Source: Cyclina sinensis (lineage: Eukaryota > Mollusca > Bivalvia > Venerida > Veneridae). From it: a stretch of DNA of 64,000 nt. The translations under genes were made by a program, and so were the position numbers. Below, piece by piece: positions 38,331 to 50,401 of this stretch (its first letter is position 1; each line of letters opens with the position of its first letter). The stretch spans positions 1 to 64,000 of the forward strand of contig JAAONU010000017.1 in the NCBI GenBank assembly GCA_012932295.1, written 5' to 3'. The notes under the pieces are model-generated. The model was given only the letters and a program-made list of their open reading frames with translations, did not search any database and had not been told where the DNA came from.

Positions 38331-40045
38331 ACTATCTCATCACTATATTTGTTTGTCAAAATTTATTCATAATTTTTGCAAGCATCCTGAAAATGTTCAT
38401 GTCCTAATTAGATTTTATTTCTCATGTAGTCTCCAAGTCAATCAATGGAGGTAAAAGAATTAAAGGATGGAACATAAAAGATAGGTGAACAATCATTTAA
38501 AATGATCGCATGTGGTGAAACAGCATTGAATATATATTTGGTGTGCCAGATGTTGTTATCTACAATGGAGCTATCATTTGTAACTATAAATAAAGTAAAA
38601 AAAACCACTTATGTAATTGCAACACTGAATATGTGACCAAACGAAATTAAAGATTTGATTTTTTATTATGATTGTTATAATGTTACAATTCATTTACCAA
38701 TACAGTTTGACGACATGTTGATCTTGTATAATTAAAGGCAACAATTCCGTGAAATGTGTATGGAAATTGTGTTTTAAAATTAGAATTCATTCGTTTTGAA
38801 ATCCAATATTTGTCTGTAAATATGTATTTTAAAAATGATACAGAAGTCGGTTATCTCGTCACGTGACCATCAACCGAAATAATAGGCAACGTGCCTTTAG
38901 GATTTCAAAATTTTATGAATAAAAAGCTTTCCGTCTTACTCCTGATTTTTTTAGAGATGGTTGTATCTTGAATAAAAAAAAAAACTTTTTAAATTCTTTT
39001 TCCATACAAGATCAGACCAAAATCTCTACACAACAAACGGCCAAACTCGTAAAAAACCCATACACATTTCCACAATTTCTCAGGCTGGCTCTGCAAGTAT
39101 TCTGGAACGTTCAGAAGTCGCTGCAGCTGATGGGATTGGATAGTTAAATGATGAGCCGAATTAAAGTGATAATTTCCTATTACAATTAATTTTGAATCTT
39201 GCGTAAGATTAGTTATAAAAACAAATGCAATCAGATATTTATTAAAGACTTTGTGTGTCATAGAAATGGCTAAATTTTTTAAGTGTATAAAGAATACAGT
39301 GTTTTAAGTAATTTCCTGCAAGTTTGAGAGGAGATTTCGAACACAATGTTTTCTGTCAGAGAAGACCCATACTCGAACAAAAGACAATACGTGCACAACT
39401 TGAAAGTCTTAGAAATCGAAAGTGGTTTATTGTTTACGAATAAATTTTCTTTGTCATAATAATCATTTCTGTATATGAGACCTTAGTATTGTCGAGCCAG
39501 ATTTGTCCGCACGAAACGTGTTGTTGTTGTTGTTGTTAAATGTGATAGATAACACAAATAAGAGGAACATTTCTTTGATCTAAACTGTGAAAATTTATTC
39601 ATCTAAAATATTTGTAAGCGCTGAAAATCTTTGTTTAACTCAGACAGACAGACAAATGTAATTCATTTATTTGAGCTAAAAAGCTCATGACGACATAACA
39701 TAAACATTATACAGGATATCAGCGAATAGTAATTTTCAGAAAACAAAATGTAGGCAACATTTTTTTTTTTTTGCTCTAGATCATGTAGACTCATTTATCA
39801 TTACACTACTCCTTATTAAGAAACAAATTCTAAATTATACGATTTTGCTTATTTGGTATTGAGTACAAATTTAAAGGTGTTAGATGTAGAATTTTTAACC
39901 ATTTTAACTATCGCAAAAATTATTAGAAGTGTTACTTAAAAAAATTGTAATTTAACATTTTAAGACCGTATCATCTAACATAAACGTTATATTTTTGTAA
40001 TACACATTTGTGGAAAAGAAATGGGATTGCAATCGATATGGAAGG
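38331..40045. other. AT-rich 5' flank of foxQ2
   Basis: No gene recognised. A short (GTT)n lies near 39522. The reverse-strand frame at 38989-39261 has no recognisable domain. Confidence 0.3.
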
Positions 40046-40046
40046 T

Positions 40047-40317
40047 GGGCGGAGCCACAGTCCTGTCGTTTGGATCATTATCGGAATAAGGCTGTTTATT
40101 GAACATCATCGGTAAATATTTAGTTGCTCACCGCTGCGATTACTGTTCCATCAACCAATCAGAATAGTGTAAACATTCACAAATCGTTCGTGTTGGTGAA
40201 AGTGCTAAAACTTTCTCAAACAAAATAAACGCTTCTGTAGCCAGTGTTAATATAGCTGTGGAGACTTCGATACACAAACTTGCATTGCGCATTTTTTTAT
40301 CGGAAAAAAATATAAAG
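40047..40317 (+). promoter_or_regulatory. Putative foxQ2 proximal promoter
   Basis: Seen: GC box GGGCGGAGCC (40047-40056), CCAAT (40155-40159) and TATAAAG (40311-40317), 53 bases before the ATG. Forkhead-type RYAAAYA sites are present at 40112-40118 (GTAAATA), 40169-40175 (GTAAACA), 40093-40099 (reverse strand) and 40225-40231 (ATAAACG, a weaker match). A TATA box there would start transcription near 40340, giving a 5' UTR of about 30 bases. The assignment is inference from motif order and position. Confidence 0.4.
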
Positions 40318-40369
40318 GAGATAGAATTAAAGAAATTATTATTGTCATTGTTAATCTTTAGATATTGAA

Positions 40370-40673
40370 ATGTGTAGTTCGAGTAGTAATACGGGGGCTT
40401 TAATGCCGTTTGGTTTAAAGATTAACGGGGGACAGTTGCCTTACTACGCTGGTAGTTCCTCACAACTCAGCATGGATATACAAAGAGCACAACTCCAGGA
40501 CTACGCGCAGCGGCTCCAACTCGGTCTGAGATCATTTCCAGGGCAGATGACGGGTTTGAACCCATTGGCATACCACGGACATCTGATGCATCCGTATTTA
40601 CATCCGTACTTCTGTAAAGATCCAAGGGCAAGATTTGTACACGAGGAACCGAAACCGAATCATAGTTACATAG
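40370..40673 (+). CDS. foxQ2: foxQ2 exon 1 (N-terminus and start of forkhead)
   Basis: ATG at 40370 is the first in frame after the TATA-like box. The exon encodes a 94-residue N-terminal region rich in Gln, Leu, Tyr and His, with no domain I know. It then opens the forkhead with KPNHSYI and a split Gly codon before donor GTAAAT. Reading past the donor hits a stop after four residues. Confidence 0.93.
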
Positions 40674-43600
40674 GTAAATTTTTTGTGTAATTTTAGAACG
40701 TGTTTTATTGCCTTCAGTTAAAAGAATAATTATCATTTGTCATCATAGAAGGAACTTGAATACAATAAATAAATAAATACCTTAGTAGTTCTTTTAGATA
40801 GCTTCAAAAGTTTTTTAAGTTAGAATTTTTTCTGTTAAAAAGAAAAAAAATACATCACCCTTGTTTAAAAAGGTGGCGTTTTATAGTTTTTAATAATTAT
40901 CATTGTCTTCTGATTTGATAATCCAGTTTTATTAACTTTGTTCTGAGAAGTTGTCTTGGATATTAAATTCTTTCAGAAAAGCTGTTTCGTTTCTTTTTTA
41001 TTTTACTTTTTTTTTAAAATAAGTATGTATCTTCTACTGACTTAAACGTTTATTCAACATAGGTGTAAATTATCTAAACTGCCTCTGTATTTGAAGATTA
41101 TATTTTCATAATTCGACAAAGATAGAAAAAGATTTATAACATATGAAAAAGTCATATGCAACATACATAAATTCATGACATTTGCAGTAAGATAAGCCAA
41201 AATAAAATGAAGAAACATGTTTGCTACAAGTGTGACAGACTTGAAGATACATATTAATATAATTTACAATATACATATAGCATACATACATATAAATACA
41301 CGTGCAATAGATTTACAAGCAGCATCAGTAAATGCTTTTAATAGAGAGATACGATTTTTTTTACAGAAAAGGTATAAACGTTTTATAAAATATACAGGAA
41401 TCACTTGTCCATCTATAAGTTTTATAAGCCGCAACACAAAATGTACAACATCAGACATATTCGACATGTATGAATTATACAAGTTATAAGTTGAAGATAT
41501 GTGTTAATTTGATCGAAGTATACATATAGAATGATCAGATTACATCGTTTGATACATTTTCAAAACAATATTATCGAACATTGACAGTGCCATGTTTTCT
41601 TGAGTAAAGATTTAGCAAATATATTATTTCAACAAAAGGTCGCTGTTCTAAGTGATATGTTTATGAAGCAATATCCATAAGTGTTTATTTAGATACATAT
41701 AGATATAAATAATGCTAAATAAATAAATTTATTATTTACAACTCAAGAATAAATGTCAGTAATACTCACTATCCATTGAACGTATGCTAGACAGTAAAGG
41801 TACCATACTAAACTTGAAGAACGAACAGTGGACATGTTCGAGGGTAGATCGCCAGACTCCCGATTCATAAGTCGTTTGTTCGAATCCCACCATTGCTTTG
41901 TGTCGCTAGTTTATTGTACAAGCACAGGCTTAAACCCAGGAATTAGATATTGTGCGGGATTGATACAATTTGCAAGAACTTGTTTTAAATGTAAACTATA
42001 TATCTGAGTACAATAAGTTAAATGTGAGATAAATGAGTATAAACTAAATACTAACTAAGTATTATCAAGGTGATTCAACAATTAAAACATTCATATTAAC
42101 TAAATATTTTCATAAATCTATCAGCCGTGATAAAATTAATGAAACAGCAATATTTCTGCCTACATTTTAAACTCTGTGTACAATATCTGTAATTTTCAAT
42201 TAAATGCCTTCATTAGCTAGCTGACTAGAAACACGTATAAACTAAAGTTTAATGACTCTTTGATGACACAAATAATGGAGTTATTGTTAATAATTAACAT
42301 TCTGCAGCTCGGAGAATTCAAAATTATATTTTTCAGAAGCGTAGAGAAAATTTATTTTTGAGATATGAGATATTTATTTTAACCAGCGAAAGGATTAATT
42401 AATCTACAAGACCATAAACTGGAATAAAAACAGGTATGAAACCGCGCCATGTCTCATCAAAGAATTAGTCATTTTAAATTTACAAATAAGTGTACAAACA
42501 TATTACACTATGGTTTTCACTGTTATTTCCACTGCTTGTTTCACAGATTCATCACACTGATAATTACCCCACGTGTTATTGTCATTGAGTTGTCATTTTC
42601 ATATTTAGACCCAAATTTCATGGGGATTTTTTTCTCAAAAAGTGTGACCAAGAGGGGTCTATTTTTCTTTTCATACCAATTTTTTCGAATTCGAGTTAAC
42701 TCTATAATAGTGTCACACTCTTTTTTTTTGTTATAAAATGATAAAAAAACTTTCTGTAAAAAGGACACCATTTAAAGTAAATTTTGCAAACCAGATAAGA
42801 AAACAAAAGCTATAATTTGACAGTTTTGGTGGAAAACGTAACTATTTAATGTTTAAGAGGCAATAACTGTACGCTTCATGGTTTCATGGTAACTCTAAAA
42901 GTGAGACTGAAAACCTGCGTGAAAACAGTGGAAATCAGACCTGAAGCATTTAATGATTTAGCTCGTACTTAATTTTTCGTTCCCTAACGGTATATCACCA
43001 GAAAATCGTACCGGGTTACCCAAGATACTTTCGTCCTAAATGAAGAATGAAATTAATATAAAGTGATTATGTAATTAGTAAATCAAACTTTACCATTCCT
43101 AAATATTACTGATCAGTTTTATTTGTTATCAGTCAATGATTTGCATCAAATCCGATTAGATATCAGATCGGCGTGCTCATTTTCGAATCAGACTTTGATA
43201 TATTTTTGTATTATAATATTATATGCTACCTCCTGTTGTAAAAATAATTCTGAAATCAAACATTCTACCGTGTATATTTTCAAACTTACGATCTTAAATT
43301 TAAAAAAAAAGATGCGTATTAAAGGTACACAATTTAGAGAGTTGAAGCTGTGTTTTCAATTCTTGCCATTAAGGAAAATAAATGTATAGAGATTCTTTGT
43401 TGTTGTTGTTTTTTGTTTTTGTTGACCTCTCCTTTTGTAATTTTTGATATGATATAAGCACAACTGTTGTTAGGTCGTTAATAGAAACAAAAATCTTTCT
43501 CCAGAGAAAATTATATGTAGGAAGTGATAATAAACTTGAAATATTGTATTGTGAAATCTACAATAATGTCAAGGCCAAGAACCTTGGCATCTTAAATTGA

Positions 43601-46600
43601 CATTTGAATTTACTTTTGAAAAAGTGTTAAGTGTAGTTCACTATTTATTTATTAGCAACTGTGTAAATCAGAAGGTATTTCAATTCATCATCATCAACAA
43701 CAACTTCATCAACATCATCAACAACATCAGCATCACCATCATCTGAATCATCATCATCTGCATCATCATCTGCACCATCATCATTTGTAACACCATCATC
43801 TTCATCATCTTTCATCGTGATCATCTTCATATTTTTCAGTATTTGTTCTCTCTTTGTTACTGATTTATATTTCATGAAAATAATAATGATAAAAATGATG
43901 ATAATTAGAACATTTTATGATATTTAAAGTAATGATAAAAAAAGGGAAGATATTCAGATGACGATGATGTGTTTATCAAATTAGATCGACAGGCACCATC
44001 CATGAAAACTGTATAAAAAAATTATTGAATGCATTTGATACAGAATTTGCGGTGAAACTCTGTTCAGTACGAAAACGGGTGGAAAAAAAATCCAACAAAA
44101 TGTCTTACTTTTATCATTTAGAAAACAGACGTGCTGAACTATAATACATACATCTAGAAAAATAAAAGAAAAACTTGAAATAAATACTAAATACGGATTT
44201 TTTTTGTTGAACGATTCCACATTTTGCAGATAGCCAATTTGGTTTATTAGTGGATACATTTCAGGACTTGTCACAAGTTTTGAACAAAAGAAAGTGCCAC
44301 AATGATACAGAAATATATTCGTCAATGAACTCTACCGTTATTTTTTTTTACTGAAATCTCCTAAGATACATATTTCTATATGTTCCTACTTAAGTGGGGT
44401 GGGGCGGGGGTTGGGGTGTGTGTCTCACATACGTATTTCACGTGACATTCGTGTTATATCATGTTTATGTAGTACTTCCGGAATAACAAAAAAAAAAATA
44501 AAAAAAATAAAAACTGCTTACTAGTAATCATGATACATGGAAGCTGAAATACCAACATATGAAGAAAAAAAATCCCAGCATGTGTAATAGTTTTAAGAAA
44601 AACAAACGTTTTTATTATTTGAATAAGGTTTGACTTGTAACATAACTAGTCTCTAGTGTGTGTCTGTTGGTGCATTTTATGCGACAGAAAAAAAAACGAA
44701 AAAAAAAAAAAACTCATACATGATAAGAAATCCTTTACAGAAAGACTAAACTCTTATTCGTATTAGGAAAAACCCTTACAGTAAAACTAACTAATATATA
44801 ACAGGAAAACTTATACAAATTAACCAAGATCTGAAAGATTAATACAAAGGTTTTATTTTTCATATTTTGTCTCGTAAAAAAACTGAAAATGAAATACAGA
44901 ACTGTTCATAATATTGTATGGAACAGAAAATAAATTCTATTGTGACTTGAGTTCTGTAGCTCCACGTTTACAACAAACGTTTTACATATGTCAAGGTCAT
45001 AAACCATTAATGCAATCTGACAGATGATTAAAGCAACCTCGGGTTTAAACTATTTAACAGATAATTATCACATTGTGATGCAGTCACAAACAAGTATTTT
45101 CCCATTTACGTTCACAAGTTTTAACACAATTAATCCATACCTTAGAAAAAAGTTACATGTAATACTTGGATAATCATAATTATAAAATCATTTACATGTT
45201 TTATATATATATGTATACCACGGTTCAACATATTACATTCTTAATATTTCAAAAATCCTTTTAAGGTAAAAGACATGACTAAGATGTCTCGCAAAAGGGA
45301 CTCGTAATAGTACAAAACAGGAAGTCGAGTATCTATTTATAAACCGACAGCCTCACATAAACTATTGTTTTTATACGTGAAAATGAGTAAAAAAGTAAAC
45401 GATCTGGGATCTTCTTAAAGTCAGTCATAATCATAATGATACGAAAATAAACCTACAACAACAACAAAGAGCACACAGCAACAACAACAACAATTTATAT
45501 AGGAAGTTATTTAACGCGTGTAAGTTGCTAAACTGTCAACGCATTATTTTATGGTATTCAAAGTTTCTTCTTTAATAACAATCATTGAAACTGATGAAAC
45601 TTCTACTAAGATAAAATACAATATATACAAAAAATACAAAATATTTCAACGCGAAAGAAAGGAGAGAAAAGAACAAAGTTTATATAAGCAGAGTACATAA
45701 TAACATAATTGCTTTAGCTGTATAATTGTTATCTATTTTTCAGGACTAATTGCTATGGCAATTTTGAGTTCCCGAGAAAAGAAGCTAGTTTTAAGTGACA
45801 TTTACCAGTGGATATTGGACAACTATAATTATTTCAGAACGAGGTGAGATACTGCGTTAGTTTTTAATTTTTTCGTGAAGTACTATATTTGAAAAAAAAA
45901 ACTAATTTTTCCGAATCTGTCCCGACATTGTATCTTCAGAATTTCATAAGCGTAGAAAAATAAAGCTAATAAATTAATAGACATCGAGATATAACGCGGC
46001 CTAACCTGGCCTTTCTAAATGTTAACAAATAGAAGACAGTCACAGTCAGAACTGATATTAATGACTGCTCATTTAATGAACAAATCTTATTTTAATTTCC
46101 GTGCAAAATGATAGTTTGCTATCGCGATTATATAAGATAGAAAGAAATTGGCTGAAGCATTTTAAATAATTCTTTTCAAAGATAGTAAATATGCGTCTTC
46201 AGTAAAAGAAAAGAAATAGAGCTAGACTAGATCATTAATGATGCAAATGTCACCCGCATGGTGTGTGAGAGTAAAACAATGACAGAAAATGAGAATAGAG
46301 TGAAAATAGTAGCACTGATTGTGACAATTTGACTGTTTGTGTCTTACAGGGGTCCAGGGTGGCGAAATAGCATACGTCATAACCTATCACTGAATGACTG
46401 CTTCATCAAAGCCGGGAGAAGTGCAAACGGCAAGGGCCACTACTGGGCAATACATCCAGCAAATATGGAAGACTTCCAGAAAGGAGACTTTCGAAGGCGT
46501 CGGGCTCAGAGACGTGTCAGAAAGCATATGGGACTGGCTGTCCCTGATGATGATGATGATGATAGTCCGAGTCATTCACCAGCACCTAGCCAGCATTCTC

Positions 46601-47523
46601 CAAACTGGGGCACACCAGCTATGGAAGGACTAAATGGTGACAGCGGAACTTCAGTCTCCGATGACAACAATATTCTACACTGTAAGACAGGCACTGAAAA
46701 CAGGTCTGTAAATCAAGCTGGAAAGCAGGGGATCCGCCGACAATTTGATGTCGAGAGCTTGTTGGCACCAGATACAGAATGTTATAAGAAAATGCGTGCC
46801 GACAGATTTCCTAGTCTTCATGCGTTCGAAGAACCGTCCGAAATATTTGCTTTTGAACAAGGGGAACTAGCAAAACAAAGAGCCACAGATAACAACAGCA
46901 GTGAAAGTAATGAAGATGATACTGATGAAAAGAGATACACACATGAGTCCAAGACACTGACTGATACTCTAAACAGAAGTCATGACAGTGAAAGTATACA
47001 GGTATCTGAGGACGATAAAAAGGCTACAAGTGGAAGCGACAGTGACAGTACTGGTAACGACTATGGACGGAACAGTGATACTGATTGTGGTAACGACTGT
47101 AATATCTCAAGCTATAGAAGCAGCACAGACTCAAACGACACTTCAGCAGGGGTATCAACACTCAGTGACATAAGTAGTAACTGTAGCCAATCTCATGTCA
47201 ATCTAAACACTGTTTTCTCAGATAGTAAGGACTCTAGAGCGCCGCGACCAATATCTGACACAGAGCATATGGCACAAGCGTACCTGTGTGTCAACAATAT
47301 TGGTACTACTCAAGGAATGGGTTCATTTTATAGTACCGAAAAGCAAACAGTGGTTCGATCAGTCGGTCAGATATCAAAGTTTCCGTTGATTCCACGCCAA
47401 GGACTTCTGGGTACCCCACTAGATATAGAAGCAGCTCAGAGATGGCAACAGTCAATGGCGGCGCTTCTAATGAAAGCACAAATGAAAGAAAGACAGGAAC
47501 AAGTGTATCCAGTGATGGAATAA
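40370..47523 (+). CDS. foxQ2: Forkhead transcription factor FoxQ2 (3 exons, complete)
   Basis: join(40370..40673, 45744..45843, 46350..47523) gives 525 residues with GT-AG introns (5070 and 506 bp, phases 1 and 2). The forkhead domain spans about residues 95-190, opening [17 protein letters not shown]. Its recognition helix is [13 protein letters not shown] (139-151), followed by [17 protein letters not shown] and the basic [12 protein letters not shown]. The [10 protein letters not shown] start and the [11 protein letters not shown] wing are FoxQ2 signatures. An acidic DDDDDD run follows at 201-206. FDVESLL (267-273) fits the EH1 consensus for Groucho/TLE co-repressors. About 317-420 is Ser/Asp/Asn-rich and probably disordered. 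Known of the family: a nuclear DNA-binding protein, mostly a repressor, expressed in anterior/apical neuroectoderm of larvae. Both introns fall inside the forkhead domain. Identity is secure; spatial function in this species is inferred. Confidence 0.95.
41825..42000 (+). mobile_element. tRNA-derived SINE copy in foxQ2 intron 1
   Basis: The tRNA-like head has GGTAGATCGCCAGACTCCCG and the B box TGTTCGAATCCC. The body has GCTTAAACCCAGGAAT, then GGGATTGATACAATTTGC and AAGAACTTGTTTT, shared in order with the copy at 25106-25275. It is not a functional tRNA because the arms do not close. Confidence 0.6.
43685..43835. repeat. ATC trinucleotide microsatellite
   Basis: An imperfect run of CATCAT/ATCATC with AAC and TGC interruptions over about 150 bp in foxQ2 intron 1. 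It gives a spurious Asp-rich minus-strand frame. Confidence 0.85.
44396..44416 (+). other. Predicted G-quadruplex in foxQ2 intron 1
   Basis: Four G runs of 4, 4, 5 and 4 are separated by loops of 1, 1 and 2 bases on the + (coding) strand. This fits the canonical intramolecular G4 pattern with very short loops. It is unusual in such AT-rich surroundings. Confidence 0.6.
45744..45843 (+). CDS. foxQ2: foxQ2 exon 2 (forkhead helices 1-2)
   Basis: Acceptor ATTTTTCAG ends at 45743 and donor GTGAGA begins at 45844. The 100-bp exon encodes [20 protein letters not shown] and then [12 protein letters not shown], the central forkhead. It is too short to stand out as an open frame and was found by completing the domain. 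Confidence 0.93.
46350..47523 (+). CDS. foxQ2: foxQ2 exon 3 (recognition helix, wings, EH1 and C-terminus)
   Basis: Acceptor GTCTTACAG ends at 46349. The first base completes an Arg codon and the frame then reads [18 protein letters not shown] through to TAA at 47521-47523. It carries the EH1 motif at about 46744-46764. The last part has a conserved-looking [20 protein letters not shown] segment. Codons upstream of 46350 in the same frame are intron. Confidence 0.93.
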
Positions 47524-47966
47524 GCTATGAAAAATATAAGCATCAAGTCAAGAGAATGATTAAATATTCTAGTCTTGCACAAATTTATTACTGTCCAAAA
47601 AACGAGACTGAAAATGTTGGACAAGGAGATAATGACGAGACAGATTTGTAGATTTTGTGTATAATTCTTCAATCCCTATGGTATTTTTCAAGACTGTGAT
47701 TATGAATATTGGCATTATTTTTTGTGCTTTTTTCTTTGTTTTTGTTTTCATTGAACTTGTAATATTTTTATATATATATTGGTTGTATGGTTTGGACGTT
47801 GCAGTAAAAAAATTCTTTTTCGTGTTGTACGCATTTGAATCTATTGTAAAACATCATTTCGCCATTCTTATAGTAGAAGTGTCAGGTTAGGTAAACAGAA
47901 ATCTGTTAGTACAACTGTAGTTTTAGGCTGTTTAGGATAAAATGTCAGGACAATAACAGAAATAAA
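47524..47966 (+). terminator. foxQ2 3' UTR and candidate poly(A) signal
   Basis: The first AATAAA after the stop is at 47961-47966, which would give a 3' UTR of about 460 bases. A second AATAAA lies at 48459-48464. Which is used cannot be decided by reading. Confidence 0.4.
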
Positions 47967-49543
47967 ATGCATCTTGAATGATATCATAACATAAGTTTCA
48001 AAATTTTCATGAATTTGATTATACCGTATACAATCAAAAGGAAACATATTAGAGATTTATAAATCGTTTTAGTGCTATTTTCTTTCTTTTTTAACCAGCA
48101 TCTACATTGTCAAGATCAGTTGATTTATTTAGTCAGTTTAGAAGCACATTGTCCCGTGTTAAAAAAGATAATTTGTCAACTGAAATTTTTTCAGTTTGTT
48201 TGGAAATTCAGAAGGAAATATGTAGACAATGGCAATTTTTATGATAATTGTAAAAATGTTTTAGTCTACACTGAGGGTCACAAACATTGATATGTAACAT
48301 TTCATGAATTCTGCTCAGACTTACATATCTTGATTTCATATATGAGTTGATTAGCTTTTGATTTTGTAAATACTTTGAAAAATTTTTTATTGCGGAAGAG
48401 AAATGTCAAAGGTACTTCTTAGTTCTTCTGGTGCGATTTGTAACTAGTTTGTTATATGAATAAAACATTTGATGTAAATATACCTTTACACATATTTAAG
48501 TTCGTAAGTTTACCTTTATTTTCAGTGCTTCTATTGTTGGTGTAATTTATGTTTTGTTTTCTAGAATACAGTTTTAAAATGACCATATTTCTTGTGTTTC
48601 TTTTATATGTGTTGTAGCTTGCAAAGTAAAGCGTTCTTAGAAGGAATCTGAATGAACTTTCGGTACAATGCAGCACAAAAACTTTAGAAAAGTGAAGAAA
48701 TTGAGAGATCAGATTATTTCTTGATATGAAGGTTTCAAAGTTTCAGTTTGATCGGAAATTAGAATAATAAATGCCTTTGGTCAGTCCGAATCAAAACCTG
48801 AAAGAGACAAAAAAGTTAATACAAACTAGAGAGAATATTGTACATTTTCAGCCCTGGTACAAAACGACTGTCTTTAAACAACAGTGATTCGTATTACAAC
48901 AAAAGTTCTATTATATGTGCAAGTTAAGCCTCTTCTCAGGTGATATAATTCAAGTCAATATATTCCATAGCCCTTTATATATTTCATCTATTACTCAACT
49001 TTATCCAAATGTATCTCCGTAAGCACAAGAACAACTTAGACAGTATTCTACAATTAATGAATTCTAAAAAGTGAGACTTTGAGTTACAATGATCCTTACG
49101 TAAATGGACACTGATTCTAAAATGCTATGAAAGGAAACGAGCGACAGGGAAAAATAAAAAAAATGAAGAATAATCTCGAGAAAAAAATGGCTGTAGCAAA
49201 AGTGCCTGTCAATTACAGATCATTGGTCAATAATGCCAGCATTTGTTTTTGTTAATGAAATTGATTTATATTTTCAAACAAAATACGACAGGAGTCACAG
49301 GACTCTAGTTCTTAGTAAGAATTGAAAGTATCTAGACCTTCGACGACAAATTTTGTTTGTATATCAAGACTTAATCTAAGAAGAAATAAAATGCATATAC
49401 CTTCAAGGCATTTTAATTAGACTGAATTCATTTTGAAGTGATATAGAAATTTTTGTGACCTATTGAAGTTAGCAAGTTTGCTCTTTACTGCTGTGTACAG
49501 TGACAAGATTCTCGATACTTTGTCACTCTAACATCCCTGTAGA

Positions 49544-49561
49544 CCAGCGCCCCCTAGCGGG
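49544..49561 (-). promoter_or_regulatory. CTCF-type binding site
   Basis: The minus strand reads CCCGCTAGGGGGCGCTGG, which closely matches the CTCF core (CCASYAGGGGGCGCTR style). CTCF is known as an insulator and loop-anchor protein across bilaterians. The site lies about 2.0 kb after the foxQ2 stop and about 1.3 kb before a large satellite array. Confidence 0.5.
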
Positions 49562-50373
49562 AGCTATTGTCATCTCAACCATAACATGTGGCGTTCAAAT
49601 ACAGGGGCGTGTCTCCCCTCCTTAAAATGAATTACAAGCACATTAATTTCTGCGCTCGACAATAACCTCCTGGTCTGAACCGAGGCTCATGACAATACAC
49701 AGCGCGGCCGATCTGTGATCAGCATTCAAGAGGGAATAAATACAAAGTTGAGTAAAGCTCTACAAGAAGTCTTTAATAACAAGAGCGGAGACAAAACACG
49801 ACAAAACTGTCAAAATGTTGTTGATAAAGTAGTTGGGTTCCAACTGGGCTTTTGAATGCCGTGATAATATAATCAGACCAGTAGTAACAAAAATCTACGG
49901 ACAAATATTTCACTTTACAGGGAAACTGACGAAAAACACACGGGGTAAAAACAGCAAATATTGACCGCGAAAAACAAGTCTGGTCAGTTTGTTAGAAAAC
50001 ATGGAACATGAGAAAATATATAGTTACACTCTATATACAAATCGTAGTAGGGACAGCGGGTAATATATGCGTTTTTTAAAGGCTAGAAAGCTCGTATTAA
50101 TATATTTTCAAGCCATCCTGTAATAATGGATGGTATCAAATCTGCTTGAGCCAAAGTATACAAAATGAAATAAAAAAAAAATACAAATTTTCAATGAAAA
50201 CAAACTTGCGCTTGCAGTATTGTGAACTATGTATAACAAATAAAAAATTTCCCATAGCAAATATAGTAAACATTTGTTGTTTTTTATTATTTAAGCAATA
50301 TTCCACGTGATAATAATCCATACAAAATAACAATCTACACATATTTAGTTTTATTGTTATATAACCCGCACCT

Positions 50374-50401
50374 CCCTGTCCCCCGCCCCTCTCTCTCCCC
50401 C
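50374..50401 (-). other. Predicted G-quadruplex (minus strand)
   Basis: C runs of 3, 5, 4 and 5 with spacers of 3, 1 and 7 bases give four G runs on the minus strand. This meets the standard G4 spacing rule. Confidence 0.45.

Larger units (their letters stand above)
40674..45743 (+). other. foxQ2 intron 1 (5.07 kb)
   Basis: AT-rich. It contains a SINE copy (41825-42000), a possible short inverted-repeat element (42633-42725), an ATC microsatellite (43685-43835) and a four-run G tract (44396-44416). No nested gene is recognised; the 114-codon minus frame at 43981-44325 has no domain. Confidence 0.85.

Noticed and set aside
42633..42725. A small MITE with AAAGTGTGAC/GTCACACTCTTT ends
   Set aside because: The inverted pair is only about 11 bases in a T-rich context and no target duplication is visible.
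43645..43875. An Asp-rich minus-strand peptide
   Set aside because: It is an ATC microsatellite in foxQ2 intron 1.
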